Shown in pieces: positions 21,629 through 35,011 of a DNA stretch of 64,000 nt. How positions within the stretch are numbered: position 1 is the first letter of the stretch; every line of letters starts with the position of its first letter. Below the pieces are notes generated by a model that was given only the letters and a program-made list of their open reading frames with translations, did no database searches and had not been told where the DNA came from. The DNA comes from Astrothelium macrocarpum (Eukaryota > Ascomycota > Dothideomycetes > Trypetheliales > Trypetheliaceae): contig JAGEMR010000077.1 in the NCBI GenBank assembly GCA_021030915.1, positions 62,001 to 126,000 on the forward strand, read 5' to 3'. Both the position numbers and the translations under genes were made by a program.

Positions 21629-24600
21629 GGCGGATTTTGGAGAGGTAGGAGCTCGAGGAGGTTGAGGCGGACGGAAATCGATGTGTAGGAGTATAAAAGC
21701 CCTTGCAGACGACTCGCGCGACGCAGATCGTCTGGGGAGCAAAGTCATCCAGCCAAGCTCAGTGACGGCGCAACAATCGATGCGATTGCAGTTGGAGAGG
21801 ACGAGTCGGCATGCAGGCTTGATTTGAGGGTCGAGCTTGTTGCATATGATTGCTGATATGCAAAGCACTGCCTAGGTATGCCGTCGGCTTGTTCCAACAC
21901 GTGACTTGGGGTCTGGAAGTTGACGATCTAATCTACCTGCCCTACCTAACACCAAGATCCAGGCCCAAAAGCGCAGTTGATGTGCATGCCCCTATCACGG
22001 GGTGCTCAACACGGAAAAAGGGAATGTGTGTAGACTGGCTCAGCTGATTTCTTCCCCGCCAAATGACAGGTATTTCGGTATTTGAATAGCTACCTACACC
22101 CTCTCCAGTTTACCCATCATTTTCTATTCGTCGGCTCCCTCGGATGAAAGGTATTCTGCGACTCGCCTTGTGCGCGGCCATGCCCTTTCATCCATCGGCA
22201 ATCGTCTTCGCTTTGTAAGACTCATCCACGTTAGTCACGCCTGGTCAATCTTCAGACTGAACGATTCACGAAGCATGCCAAAATGCGCTTGCTGGAACGT
22301 GGGCGACGAGTCATGAAATGCACCAGAACGCCAAGACCTCACAGTGCTCCTCCGTACAATGCCGTTGCACTAGCATCATCCTGACACCGGAATCTCCTCC
22401 GTAGAACAACAATGTGGCTCTAGACAAATTTGTGCTTCTTGATCTCATCATTGCCATTTGGCGGGGAAACTATTACCCCACTGCTCTTAGCGGATAATGA
22501 TGCGATTCATCATTGAATCCATCGACGTTGGTATTATCACGGTAGTCATATAGATCTCATGTATCTTAGCGGCATTGTTTACTTGCCATTGTAGCTGTTA
22601 TAAACAAGACTATCAGCGTCTTTGGAAAAAGTCGACCGACAAGTCGTCGAACTGTACATGATGCGTGGCTTCAAGAGCCTCTCAACATCACCCAAGTCTT
22701 CCACAGCATACAGCAAGTACATGCGACATTAATCACCGACCCGTCTTGGAAGGAGGATTGGATCCTGGCTTCGGGAGAGGCGTGGAAAGTTCGATGCCCA
22801 GGGGTTGGTATGGGGTCTTGTATGGGACGGATCGAAAGACTGCAAATCGAGTTCACATTGCCACTGTTTCCAAAACCAGCAAAGGGCCGAGCAGCTGAGA
22901 CGGCCCCCCAAGTCCACATGGTTGACGGAGTAGGTACGGAGTGCCTCCTGAACAGCCGAATGGCCATGTGGGCAACCCTGATTTACTTCCTGCTAGTGTA
23001 TGCATCTAACGCTTCGCGTGGAAACGGACTATTCTTCAAACTCTGACGGTAGCTTCAAACAAGCAAAGACGCTGATAAGCCCTGGACTACCGCCAGTAAG
23101 GTTCTTGACCCGAAAGCCAAATTATTGGGAAGCATTGCAAAGAACTAATGGTGGGCATTACTTGCTAGGCTAGGATGGACACATGGTCTTGCCAAAGAGT
23201 TGACTAGACGGCGTCTAGTCCTGTACGCAGCGGCCTTCCTACCAACAAGCCATGTTTACGAGCAGGGCTATGTTGTTTGGGAGCCCACACCCATCTTGTG
23301 AAAGAATAAAATCCAAATACCCACGCGTAACAGTTCTTTTTCGCATATCCGGAAGCTTCCTTGACGGATTTATAATATCTTCATCTGAGACAATGCAAAC
23401 GTAAGGCCGTCATCCATTTCACAAAAAAGAAGTTTGTGGAAGACCACGGCACGCAAACCCCAACGTACAGAATGAGAGGGTAACATTCAACAAGCCATAT
23501 GACAGACGACTGCCCCTCCTTCGGCAGAGCTGGGGATTGAAACAGGATTCACGAATATCAGCTGGGTACGGCCCGTAGCCGGCAGTACTCCCTGGTATTG
23601 CGTATGATTTTTTACGAAATGAATGGGAGGCCCTAACGTTGGGCAACACTCGGTCTCATCAGTAAGATTTGACAACATTGCTAGATCGCCGAACATGGAG
23701 ACTGACGTCCAAAGTTGTGGGCAATCAGATCACCATGGCAGGAATTAAGTGTGACAAGATCCATCGTTTCCCAGCCACCTTGCGGCAAATGAGCAGTAGG
23801 GCAGCAACAAGAGGGACACCGAGGCACGGGGAACGACGATTAGTTCCCGGATCAAGCTAGGAATCCCTGTTACCAATTGCCAGGAACAAGCCAGCCAAAG
23901 GGATGATCAGTCCTTGACCGATCTTTCCAAGAGACGCCACCGCGTGGGCTTCAAGACTGACGACGAACATTATGTCACCAACGGAGCATGCTATCTCGAT
24001 GTGACGATGGTTTCAGCTCCGAAAAGGGGCCATGACGGCTGAAGAACATGGGCTGTCGTTCTATGGTGTTCCCCGCCATCAAAACGGTAATTTCTACACG
24101 TTTCAGGTCTAGCCTGGTTGGTTCGCGTCCCGATGAGGAAAGTCGGATAAGCGCTGTGAGACTTCTTTTTTGTGGTGGTTGGGCTGTGTTTGTTGTGTAC
24201 CTACAGCTACACGTAGGTACGTATGTACATGCAGGGAGGTTCTTGTCAGCCGTGCAGATTCGACGGACTCCAAATCTATTGCTATGATGCATTTGGCGGT
24301 GACAGCGCATTGAGCATGAAAGCTCACAGGTTGAGTCGGTCAAGACCATGCCACGCGCTGAGGCGCCACCTGTGGGCAAAAAAAAAAAAAAGGCGAAAAG
24401 CACGGGGCGCACCCCAAGAAGCTTCCACGACGAAAGAGCAAGTGTGTTGCCGCTGCGCAACGTGGGCCTGAGGTTGCGCCACCCTCTGCTCTTCCGAACA
24501 GATCAATAGAGGAAGGAGGGTGTCGCGCGACAAAGGGACGGGACGCAGGGACGGCGCAGCAGAAATATCGGACGGGGACTTGTCGGGAATGTTTGGAGGA

Positions 24601-25069
24601 GACACGAGACGCAGGTAGACGTAAGATGAGATGAGGGAGCGCGGGACAAGGCTGGCAGTGTGAGGCTGGAGCGCGGTGGTGGTAATTTTGAGTTTCGTTA
24701 CGGAGCAACTCGAAACGGTTTAGAGCCACTGCGTCTCCTTTAGAGGGGCCCCCCCTCTTTTTCCATTTCCCAGATTCAGGTCTGTATACCCAAGCTGCCC
24801 TCATCCAGCGTGCAAGCCACCCATCATTTGGCCATCCTAGACACTGCAAGCTGTATCAGTCTGTGGACGGCCCCGCTTCGAGTCGCGCATACGTTCGCGA
24901 ACCCCTCCTCCATCACATCCGTCCACGCTTCGGTCAATGAGAATACACCGGAATGCAACACGCGCACCAGCTCATCACCATCACCGCCGCGAATTAGTCC
25001 TCACGCGCCTCCGCTGGCAACGCGACATCTGCTGTCCTTTGTGAGCGATACAAGGGCACGAGTCTCTGG
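21629..25069. other. 3.4-kb gene-poor region between cdc25 and a zinc-finger regulator
   Basis: This is the longest stretch without a supported gene. Its open frames are short and usually matched by one on the opposite strand, with no domain. Features seen are a run of 13 A near 24379, C/T-rich sequence at 24780-25060 that should be the 5' leader of the zinc-finger gene, and an in-frame stop at 24995. Both flanking genes point away, so it is probably a joint regulatory region. Confidence 0.45.
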
Positions 25070-27800
25070 ATGCCGGCCTCCGCCATGACCGTCTTGCCCG
25101 CCACCTCAACATCGCCTACAGCAAGCCGGAAGCCGTCCGCCATGGCGCCCGAGAAGAAGTACAAGTGTCAGTTTTGCAATCGCGCATTCAGCAGGAGCGA
25201 GCATCGGAGCAGACACGAACGATCTCGTAAGTTTGATCCCCTCTGATCTCAAGTCGTCGCCGCGTCCGAAAAAAAAAAGGGCCGCTCTCACGCGAGCCCG
25301 TTCGCGGCGGGGCTGCAAAACGCGGGGAATATCACCAGCTCACTCTTCTCCCCGCAGATACCAAAGAACGTCCTTTCAAGTGCATGAAATGTCGAAGTAC
25401 ATTTGTGCGTCGCGACCTGTTGTTACGTCACGATAGAACGGTCCACGCAAAAGATGGAGGTGTGCCACTCCACAGCGACGTCAAACGTCGGTCGGGCCCC
25501 AAGACTTCTCCCATCGCTGGGCCATCGAAGCCCGCTGTCGGCATCGATACCGCAACATTGGAGCAAATAGAAGCCAGCAGTGATGGCATGGTGGATATTG
25601 AGACGGCTGCCATGCTGATGACCAACTTCCACCACAAGGCAATGGCGAGCCAGGAGCCCGAGGGTGTTGGTGAAGCATCCGAGCCCATCATTTCGCCAAA
25701 TGGTCCTGCTCTCCTAGAGCCTTCAGTTGCCTACAATCCTACCTCGGCCGTCCTGCCTCAAATGCCCTGGGATAACTTCATGCCACAGTCCGTCACTGAG
25801 CCAAAAGCTCATTCAATCTCCTCGAGTATCTCTGGCTCTCAAGACTCGTCGCAGATGTCCTTTAGCACGGGCACCACTGCACAACCGCATCTCAACCAGC
25901 TTCCACCTATTACTGAAACTCAAAACACTGTCGCAGATATCCTTGCTCCTGCATTTCAATCGTTGACTAGCTCCATGCCTGTCTCAGGATTCGCAACCCC
26001 AGAAGCTTTATCGCCTCATCCCATGATGCTAGGTCCTGTATCTCCTGTTGACTATCGTCGTTCACCAGGCCCCACGCAGCCACTCACTGTTGCCAAAGCG
26101 CCACAGCTCGCCTCAGAAGAAGAATGTGCCAAATTGTTCGAAAATATCAAGAAATGTGATGGAGAATCTGCCTTGCTCGATACTTTCCGTCTCCCAAGCA
26201 TGTCGGTGGTAAATCGGTACCTCTCAACTTATTTCAACTTGTTACATCCGCATTTACCGTTCTTGCATCCTGCATCTTTTGTCCCGACAGAAGCGTCTGC
26301 GCCTCTTTTGTTGGCCATCCTATCCATCGGAGCTCTGTACACGTTCGAACAGGATCATGCGTACATGTTTCATATTGGATCCAAAGTGCTTGTGAATCAG
26401 TTCCTGCAAAACAAAGAAAATTTCAGCTCCCGAAAGTGCCCGTTATGGGCTATGCAGAGCACATTGCTCAATATGATTTTTGCCAGCTGGAGTGGCGATC
26501 CAAAAGGCCTTGAGTGGGCATGTTCCGTGAAAAGTCTGGTGGCAAATGTAAGTTCCATACATTGAATCTATCAATCCTATCGCTAATTTCGTACAGATGG
26601 TTGATGGTAACCGGTACGAGTTGAAAAACCGCACCGATGCACGTGAAGAAGGTGCACAGCCATCTCACGAGGAGTGGATCGAGGACGAAGGCTGCAGGAG
26701 GACCTACTATGCAGTCTACATCTTCTTTGGCCTGCTAACCTTAACTTACAATCATACGCCAGCCATTAGCTTCAACGAATTAGATACTCTCGAATTGCCG
26801 TCGTCAGAGTCTCTCTGGAGCTTTGGCCTCGCCGATACGGAATCATGGCGTGAATCTTTAACTGCGTCTACTGTCATCACCTTCCGAGAAGCACATGATA
26901 ATTTGTTCCAGGGCGAGCAAGTTCGCTACAGCGCCTTTGCCACCAGGGTAATGATCAATGCCCTATTCCTCGAGGTGTGGTACCATAAACGCAGTCACGA
27001 AGCACTCCAAGACATTGTCACCGAGTACAAGTTGAGACTGGCGCTCGAAACATGGGAAAAGTCAATGGAGCTCTGCGAGCCCGAGACTGTCGTCGTCCAG
27101 CTTAGTGCTCCACATAAAGGTCACCCTCTAATTTTCAACGCCATGGCGCTCTACCGCAACACTCGCGCACGTTTACTTGTGGACCTCAAGTCTGTCCAGG
27201 AGGCTTTGAGATATCATGATTCCTATGAGGTTGCCGCCGCCATGACCAATGCTCGAGACAGAGTAAAGCGGACCCAGGAAATGCTCAAGGTCATCCAGTT
27301 CTGTTTCGACTGCATTGAGGTAGCTGCTGTCCAGGGCATCCGCTGGGTAGCGAGGACCTCGGCTACAAATTGGAGCGTCGAACATCCCCTCTGTGGCATG
27401 GATCTTATGGTCATTCTGACGCTGTGGCTTTATCGCCTAGAACATGACGAGGAGCCCGCAACCGAGGAAGAATTGGTCATGTACAACAAGCTACGGAATC
27501 TATTCGATGATGACTCGGTCAATGTCTATGGTGCGAAATTGAGTTCTGTTGTTGCTAGATTGTGGGGTAGCATGATTGATGAAGTTGTCGTGTGGGGGTA
27601 AGTCTCGCAGTCTCAAGCTGTCTTGTTGATGTTGATTGCTAATGCTGTCCAGGATAACCAAGCTCATGGGTGAAGCGTTCAAACTCCATTCTCAGGCCTT
27701 GATCGGTTACGAAGATGATGCTTCGTCACGCTCTGGGTCGGCCACCCCCTCAATGACGTCCCATCGCGTTGAAGCGTTGGAGATGCAGACAGCTTACTAA
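25070..27800 (+). CDS. C2H2 zinc-finger transcription factor with Fungal_trans domain
   Basis: Exons are 25070-25226, 25358-26547, 26597-27597 and 27653-27800, giving 831 residues from the first ATG. A second ATG at 25142 has the better context (GCCATGG) and would give 807. Two adjacent Adr1-type fingers read KCQFCNRAFSRSEHRSRHERSH and FKCMKCRSTFVRRDLLLRH. Intron 1 (131 bp) splits the last His codon of finger 1. A Ser/Pro/Gln-rich linker of about 200 residues follows. The Fungal_trans (PF04082) region begins around FNLLHPHLPFLHPASF, contains SIGALYTFEQ and ends near the C-terminus. Known members are nuclear regulators, often of carbon metabolism or secondary metabolism, but the targets here are unknown. 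No Zn2Cys6 cluster is present. Confidence 0.9.
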
Positions 27801-28689
27801 CTGCTATGATTTGACGGCTGCTCTCCCTTTTTCTTGTTTTCATTGCACATACATAGAGCGATATTTCTGTTTGTGTTCGTCTCCTCTCGTGTTCCAGAAA
27901 GACTCACTCACTTTTCATTGTTTGCTGGAATGTATTTTCCCCACTGGTACGGACAGAACACCCACTGGTCAGGCTGGTCGGATACAAACCTCTGGACTTC
28001 TTCACGGAGGTCTCTTCTCTCGTCGTCTCCCTTGACATCATATACCCAATACCCCGTCTCGTCTGTTGTTGCGTTACCAATATCGACACTACCAATTAAT
28101 TACATCTACATCTAAGACCATACGTTGGCTGGCCCCATTCAAGTTGTCCTGCAATCTCCTCAAGCTCTCAACTTCATGGCGTCGATTTGGGATACAGTTT
28201 TAATAGTCCCGCGTTCAGCACTATCTCGCTTGTACCATGTTTGCTACTAGATTACAAGCTTCTGATCTTTTCCTTGGTGTGTTCAGAGTCAGGACGTTTG
28301 AAGGCAAAATATCGTATTTGCTTGCATAGCGTGGATTTACTCGATTCTACCTGTATCATATAGGTCAAATGGATTTAAATTTAGTTGATCTTTCCAACAC
28401 CGCTACCCAATCGGTGCAAGACTCATGGTGATCTTTGCAGACCGATGAGATCACGACTACTATTACATGGCAAGGTCAGACTACCAATTGTACAGCGGAG
28501 CGCTAGAAAAGCAAACCCTTCTTTTCAAAGGCCTCCAAGGAGAACGCGCGCGGTATTTGTCCATACAAATCAAAATTCCCGTTATTAGCACCATCCCGCA
28601 AAAGCTATGGGATTCGTGTCCCAGAACGCCCTTCGCATTGCAACTAACCCCACATTGTAAGAACAAATCGCTCCCAAAAGCTGACTGAC
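27801..28689. other. Intergenic, convergent 3' flanks
   Basis: This lies between the 3' end of the zinc-finger gene and the 3' end of chs7. It contains T-rich 3' UTR-like sequence and small frames on both strands. No gene is supported. Confidence 0.4.
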
Positions 28690-29819
28690 TCAATAATGAC
28701 TTCCGTATTTCGAGTTTCTCTCCGTTGTTGGGAAGTAGGTACTGCTGGCATATTCAGAGTCCTGGTATACGGTACCTCTTCGCTCGTCTTCAGGCAACAG
28801 TTCTTTGACTTCCCAATTATTCTGTTTGGTTCCCACACTGAACTCGAGGTCTTCCTTGGTGATGGAATCCCAATACTGTGAATCAATTAGCAAGAGCCTT
28901 GCCTGCGAAACCAAGAACCGGGAGGCACTGAAATTACCTTGTACACCATCATAACTGCCAACAAATTGCAGACGGTAGCAATGAACAAACCATCGACGTA
29001 GTGCTGCGTGTTCTCACAGATGGTATCACTGAAAACATACAAGACAACCTGACCAATGATAAAGAAGAATACGCCAAAGCAGATGTCACCGAGTGGCCAT
29101 CGATCCTGTAGCGTGTTACTAACCAACAGAATCTGCATGACAACATATACGAAGAGGAAGATGGCATTGAAGACGTAGAGCACAACAAATAGACCAGTGG
29201 TGTTTGTTGGTCCCAATCCAGCCCAATTTTTAAACGTCAGAAGCGCAACGGCACCAGTAATAACAAAAGCACCCAGTGAAGAGAGTCGCAGCAGCCAGAC
29301 GGATAGTGTGGTGCCATCTTCATAGAGTTGGAAGCCGACGAAACCATTGATCATGAGACAGACGCAAAGAGAGGATGTGAGGGCAGCTTGGAGAGCGGCA
29401 AAGTAGGGAAAGGCACCACCGCCTGGAGGAACAACACCAGAGTCGAGGATAAGGCTGCAGACTGTGAGGAGCATATAGAGGTAGAAGAAGGTGGTGATTT
29501 CTTTGCGGCCTGGAGAGAGAAACATTTAGCGGAAGGACTATAATAGCAACATTCAATGGGAGAGATTCCAGATAGACTTACCAACGGCAGTAAATTTGGA
29601 CCGCACATGAATGATCATAATCACGGTCATAATGAGTGCAATAATATGTATGAAGCTCGCGGCGCCTTCAAATATGATGGTGTTTGCCAGTTCGATAGAT
29701 CGCGCATAGCATGTTGCCTGGATTCCCGTTGCTCCAGAAAGGCTGGACGGAGGCCCAACTAGAACACAGAATGCAAGCGCCGTATTCTGGCATATCGTGT
29801 CGAAATCGCCAAAGCCCAT
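28690..29819 (-). CDS. chs7: Chitin synthase export chaperone Chs7
   Basis: Chs7 is an ER membrane chaperone needed for class IV (Chs3-type) chitin synthase to leave the ER. Exons 29582-29819, 28938-29509 and 28690-28875 total 996 nt, or 331 residues, the usual length. The protein begins [22 protein letters not shown], the conserved fungal Chs7 start (first residues before a Cys-containing helix). Seven hydrophobic helices follow, including [31 protein letters not shown] segments and [16 protein letters not shown] hydrophilic cytosolic tail ends in the third exon ([12 protein letters not shown], then VKELLPEDE). Both introns (72 and 62 bp) join conserved sequence: [14 protein letters not shown] and [13 protein letters not shown]. 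Identity is secure. Confidence 0.96.
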
Positions 29820-31011
29820 AGTGAATGAGTTGAAGGAAGGATATTGACGAGTATGGCGGGAGGCTGGCTAGGCAAGGCGGCTTCAGGGGCCGGGAGGCTA
29901 CCAGCCCAGTGTAAGAATTTATTCAGAGAAGAAATAAAGCGAATGTAGGAGAGAGAATAAGGAAATTAGGTGGTATGAGATGATGGATGCGAGAAGAATG
30001 GGTGCAGAGTGCCAGGAGAGAGCATTGAGGATGGTGTTTTGCCGAGTCGCTTTGTCTACGCCACAGCAACCCCTGCTGACCCGCGCGTTCCTCTCGTTTT
30101 CTCAATTGTTTACACGGCACTACTCAAACATTGTTATCCAGTTCGGCTTTGGGATGGAAAAAGGCATGCTCTTTTCTATAGCATCGATAAAATCCGAGAA
30201 TAAAATATCTACTGATAAATATACCCTGCTTTAACCCGTATCGCAATTCAGGCCAGCCATCACAACCCTGTCTCGAAGGACCAAAGCTTCAACTACTATT
30301 CCAAGAAAACAATGCGATACAGAGCCTACAAATGCGCCTGAATGAGAGCAATGCCTATCGTACAGACTTGCGGGATGTGTAGTATTACTCGGCAACGACT
30401 GATGATTTCGTTGCGAGAGTGCGAGCTACGATGCGAGCTAGAATGCGAGCGATATGCCTGCACGTGGATGATGCGGCCAATCTGAATATCGGAGGCTCTC
30501 ACTAATAATAGTAAGCTAGTATAGTCTGCAAGGTCGGGATTGAAGTTTGAGCCCATTGAGACAAATACGAGCCGCCCTAAGATATCTCTCGCCGGCTTAC
30601 CCCTCGGCTGCACTCTACAACAGCCAATAACCAACAACACTAGCATCAGTCAAGGCTTACCCAATGGCAAGCCACATTATAAACTGCAGCATAAATACAT
30701 GCTGTTCGGCTTCTAACGGTTGGTACATTTGTACAAAAACCTCAGATCCGTTTATGGATTCTGATGCTTTGTGGGACATCGTTGTTGACCAACCTGCTCA
30801 TATCAGGGACAGCCTGGGACTCTAAGGAATCTGTAACCCCCGCCCTGGAGGATTCATTTGGTTCAGCGTCAATGCTCTGATCTGCCGTTAATTGATCAAT
30901 TTTCCTTCAAAAAATTCTGAATCTCTATCCAATCGCGAGAATAATTGCAATCGAGAGTTGTTCTACTCAATTCTTCGCTCTGCGACGCTGAGTGAAAGAG
31001 CCACGAAGACA
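29820..31011. other. Intergenic, divergent promoters, 1.2 kb
   Basis: This lies between the chs7 start and the ArAE-like gene start. A short 12-bp tandem repeat is listed separately. The minus-strand frame at 30326-30646 is Ser/His-rich because of that repeat and is not called. Confidence 0.4.
30421..30452 (+). repeat. 12-bp tandem repeat, about 2.5 copies
   Basis: Units beginning GCGAGC start at 30421, 30433 and 30445 (GCGAGCTACGAT, GCGAGCTAGAAT, then a partial GCGAGC). A further GCGAG lies just upstream. It is a small simple repeat with no evident function. Confidence 0.6.
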
Positions 31012-34000
31012 ATGGCACCACCAACGCCGGTAGAGGAATCATCCGATGAAAGAAAGGCCGAGAGACCTGAAGTTGACCAATCCAAAAGTCAAGGGCCGCA
31101 CGAGTCTTGGATCAAGTCATTATGGAAAAAAACCGAACTTGACATTCCGACTATTCAGCTTATGATGAAGTAATAAAGCTCTTCTCCGGTCAATCTACCT
31201 TACACTGACGCACGAGTATAGAGGTGCTATAGCTCCGACGATTTGCCTAGCAATGTAGGTGGCGTGCGAGTGTCTTCGCATTGAACCTAACACTTCTTAG
31301 GTATCAATCAACTGCTGTTGCAGAAGAATATGCAACTTTGGGTTATCTGGTAGGGATCATGTCCATCCTCGGCCTTCCCATAATGCCACGGGCAAAGTTC
31401 TTGCAACACATCATCCTCAATGTCACAGCTGCATGCTTTAGCACAGCAGTCTGTATCCTTGCTATGTGGTCATCAGTCCAGGCCAGAATACATACCACGC
31501 CTCGAGTGGTGCCTGGAACCGGAGGACCAGGCACTGTAGGCACACCGGCCTCAGGTGCATCAACTGGAGGATACAATTCGTCACAATCCGCCGTCTGCGC
31601 TATTTGGCTTTTCTTTCAGATCTACATTATAAACTCACTTAGGTCAAGATACATACAGCTTCAATTCGCTACGATCATTTGGTCAATCTTTGCTGTCGTA
31701 TCAATGTCCTACGGACCCAGCTATACTACCACACAACAAGCACTGAACTTCGCTCGACACCTCCTCTTGGCATTCCTTACTGGTTTCGGTATTGCATTTG
31801 GCGTACATGTGGTTATTTTTCCAATGTCCTCGCGTAAAATAGCATTCAAGCTGTTTCCTGCCTACATTGGGGCGCTCTGTGGGGCCTTGAAAATACACGT
31901 AAAGTACGTCGAGAGCTTAGAGCATAGTGATATGTTCTCCCCTGCGCCTCGTCTGGATAGATCCGACTCCAAGACGAAGCCCGAGAGGAACGCTCATTTG
32001 GATCAGAAAGCAGCATTCAAGAAAGCGGTTGGAGGTCTGATTGCGCTCAATTCTAAATTCCATGCCGAGCTCCCTTTCGCAAAACGGGATTTTGCCATTG
32101 GCAAACTAGGACCTGAAGATTTGAACGAGCTCTTCAGACTTGTACGAGCAGTCATGATTCCTCTTTTAGGCTTAAGCTCCGTGTCCGATGTCTTTGAAAG
32201 GGTTTCCCACCGTCGAGGATGGGACCGTGTACCAGCAGCAGGCGAGGACGACACGGCTCAAAATGGGGATCCTCAAAGAGAGCGTTCTGTACACGCTTGG
32301 AACGAGCTGGCACAGCTCATGCATGAGCCAGTCGGCAAGTTGACTGAGATCCTGGACGAAGGTCTCCAACATACCTTGCTCCAGCTTGAGTTCATCAAAC
32401 CACCCAAGAAATCCAAGTCTGCTTCATCTTCGGAACCGGATTTGGAGGCTAAAGGAGATGCCGTGCAACCAGGCGACCCAGCTTTTGGGGATTACATGGA
32501 TGCCAAGATACAAAAATTCGAGTCTTTCAAAGAACCCATGTTACGAAAGTGGTGTGAGCTTCGAGGAATTGACTTGCCGGCAGATTTCTTCGAGAAACGA
32601 GCTAGTTCTGTGGCTTCTCCGTCGAATTCGTACACCGAATTGGAGGAAGAAAATTGTCGGCGATACATGTATCTCGTTCTTTACATCCAATTGCTTCTTG
32701 CATCCACCGGTCGAGCTATTCTAGATTTGGTCTATTTTGCTGATCTCAAGGTTCGGTCGGGTCAAATGGATAAAAATCGACTTATTGTACCAGGAACGAG
32801 GCGACTGCGGAAATGGCTTAATAGCATCTTCTCTTCTCAACATGAAGATTCGGGAGATGACTTGCATAACGCTATGCACGAGAGCGGTGGCTCCAGCGGA
32901 AAAGTCTATCTTGGTGCAGCGTATCAGAAGAAAAAGGATCCAGAGCACTTGCCACCAGAGAATTTCTCGCAGGAAGTTGGTGACTATATTCGAAAGATAC
33001 CAAAGATTCTCGGATCTTCGCACGCAGAGTTTGGATTCCGTGTTGCCTGCGCAACTCTTTCGCTTGCAATCATTGGCTTCATTGAACCTACACATGTTTT
33101 CTATACGAAACAACGAGTCTTTTGGGCGGTCATTATGACAAGGTACCAGAACGCCTCACATTAAACATCGCTTGAGACTTACATGATAATAGTATTTCAA
33201 TGACTCCGACAGCCGGCCAAAGCCTTTTAAACTTTTTCCTCCGTGCGGCCGGTACGGTGATTGCAATGGTATTGAGCTTTATTGCTTGGTATATCGTAGA
33301 TGGCCATAGGGCAGGCGTTCTTGTTTTCTACTGGATCTTCGCTACCATCGGATTTTATGTGCCTCTAAAACAGCCCCGGTATACAATCGTCGGTGTTATA
33401 TCAGTCGTGACATTGACTCTTATCATTGGTTACGAGCTGCAAGTGGATAAGATCGGGATCAAGGTCAGCACTTCAAATGGCCAGCCGTATTATCCAATTT
33501 ACACATTGGCCCCGTATCGCCTTGCAGCAGTAATAGCAGGACTATTCGTGGCATTTATCTGGACAATCTTCCCATGGCCTATTACGGAGCATTCGCAATT
33601 AAGACGTCATCTCGGCTCATCCTTGTACCTGCTTGCAAACCTGTACTCTGTGGCTCACGAAACGATCGGCATTCGAGTCATGAACGAGGAAGGTGACTTG
33701 GACTCCAAAGAAAGTCCTGGTCGCAAGTTAGATAAGGCAAGGTACATTTTGTTTACAAAGCAAACCATGCTTCTTGCACAGATGAAACAAGTCACAAGCT
33801 TCCTGGACTGGGAAATTCCAATGGGAGGACGGTAATACTATTTCGCATCAAAAGCCAGTACATTCTGCTGATACAACTATGCAGATTCCCAAGAGAGATT
33901 TATACACAAATTTTGGGATGCGTTGAAAAGTGCGCAACCGATCCGATCCAATGTTTGTCTCACAGCTGACTATTCACGTAGTATTCAAAATTACACCGCA

Positions 34001-34510
34001 CTCTTAAGTTATGCTTCCAAGACCTTCCACGACATGAAGTCATCAGAAGATTCACAGTGGCTGCAAGACTTTCGAGAACTCCTTAGGACAGCGACCGTTA
34101 CATCCAATGAGATCACGTCCATCCTTAGTCTCTTATCGTCGAGCATCACAACAGGTCAACCGCTTCCGCCCTACATGAAGACACCGACGCCTTTCGCTCT
34201 CGGTCGAAAGCTCGAAAGCATGGATCGCGATATTCTTAGTCTTCGGCACCTTGCGGAACCCGGGTACGCGGCGTTTGCAATGATGCAAATTACAACACAT
34301 TGCATCATAGCAGATATCGATAAGCTCATGGAGTGAGACAAGTTTTATCCTAATACTCTACTGGACGCTGCTGACTCTGTATACAGGCTGGTTAAGAAGC
34401 TCATTGGTGAGATGGACTTCTCCTTCCATATCATTAGTACGGGAGATGAGAGCCAAAGAGGTAGCTCTGAAGATTCGCTTATGCAAGGGGACAAAGGAAA
34501 GCAAGATTGA
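31012..34510 (+). CDS. Multi-spanning membrane protein, ArAE/Bre4-like (DUF2421) family
   Basis: The seven exons are 31012-31169, 31222-31254, 31301-33142, 33193-33831, 33885-33929, 33982-34332 and 34387-34510, totalling 3192 nt and 1063 residues. Two blocks of about six membrane helices flank a large cytosolic part: the first starts at GAIAPTICLAMYQSTAVAE and the second at SISMTPTAGQSL, continuing FLRAAGTVIAMVLSF and FPWPITEHSQLRRHL. This is the fungal family related to bacterial aromatic-acid exporters (FUSC/ArAE_2_N and DUF2421), which includes proteins tied to brefeldin A sensitivity in yeasts. Transport of aromatic or weak acids is a family-based guess. Exons of 33 and 45 bases were accepted because each keeps the frame and restores family sequence (MMK|GAIAP, CVE|N). 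Confidence 0.88.
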
Positions 34511-35011
34511 AGCAACCGAATTCTTTTTGTTGTCAAAATACTTGATGTTTTTTAAGATGTCCTTTGTATAGTGGATAAGCTCGGAGGTGGTCTGTTTTCC
34601 TATTCGTAAAACTTGTAGTCATAAGGACGACGTACTTGAGTCCTGGACGCGTCATGAATATTTGGGATGGTAAAGATTCGGGTAACTTAGTGTATGTTGA
34701 GATTTGGAGCAACGACCATGATGAAACTGGACTTGTAACTCTAAGGACAAAATGTAATTAGCGCATGACTACAACAATCGCAGCGAGGTTTCTTACATCG
34801 CTGGTTGATTTGATCTGAACTTGCCACCAAATGTCCACAAGCCCAAGTTCTCACAGGGACAAAATTGTTGTGGTGATTCACTCCATCAGGTGGCACGGTG
34901 GAGTAGCCTTTGGACGCTGATAGACGAACAAACCTCGGTTGCCTATTGGACACATACTGCAAAGACTCGGAGGATTTTGTCAACGGCAGCTTCTCCAACA
35001 TTCTTGATAGC
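34511..35011. other. Intergenic, convergent 3' flanks
   Basis: 3' flanks of the ArAE-like gene and alb1. A minus-strand frame (34741-35103) runs through it but overlaps the end of alb1 in another frame and has no domain. Confidence 0.35.

Noticed and set aside
22671..22967. Overlapping frames on both strands in the 3.4-kb gap
   Set aside because: Opposite-strand pairs of about 80-100 codons without domains are expected by chance in sequence of this composition.
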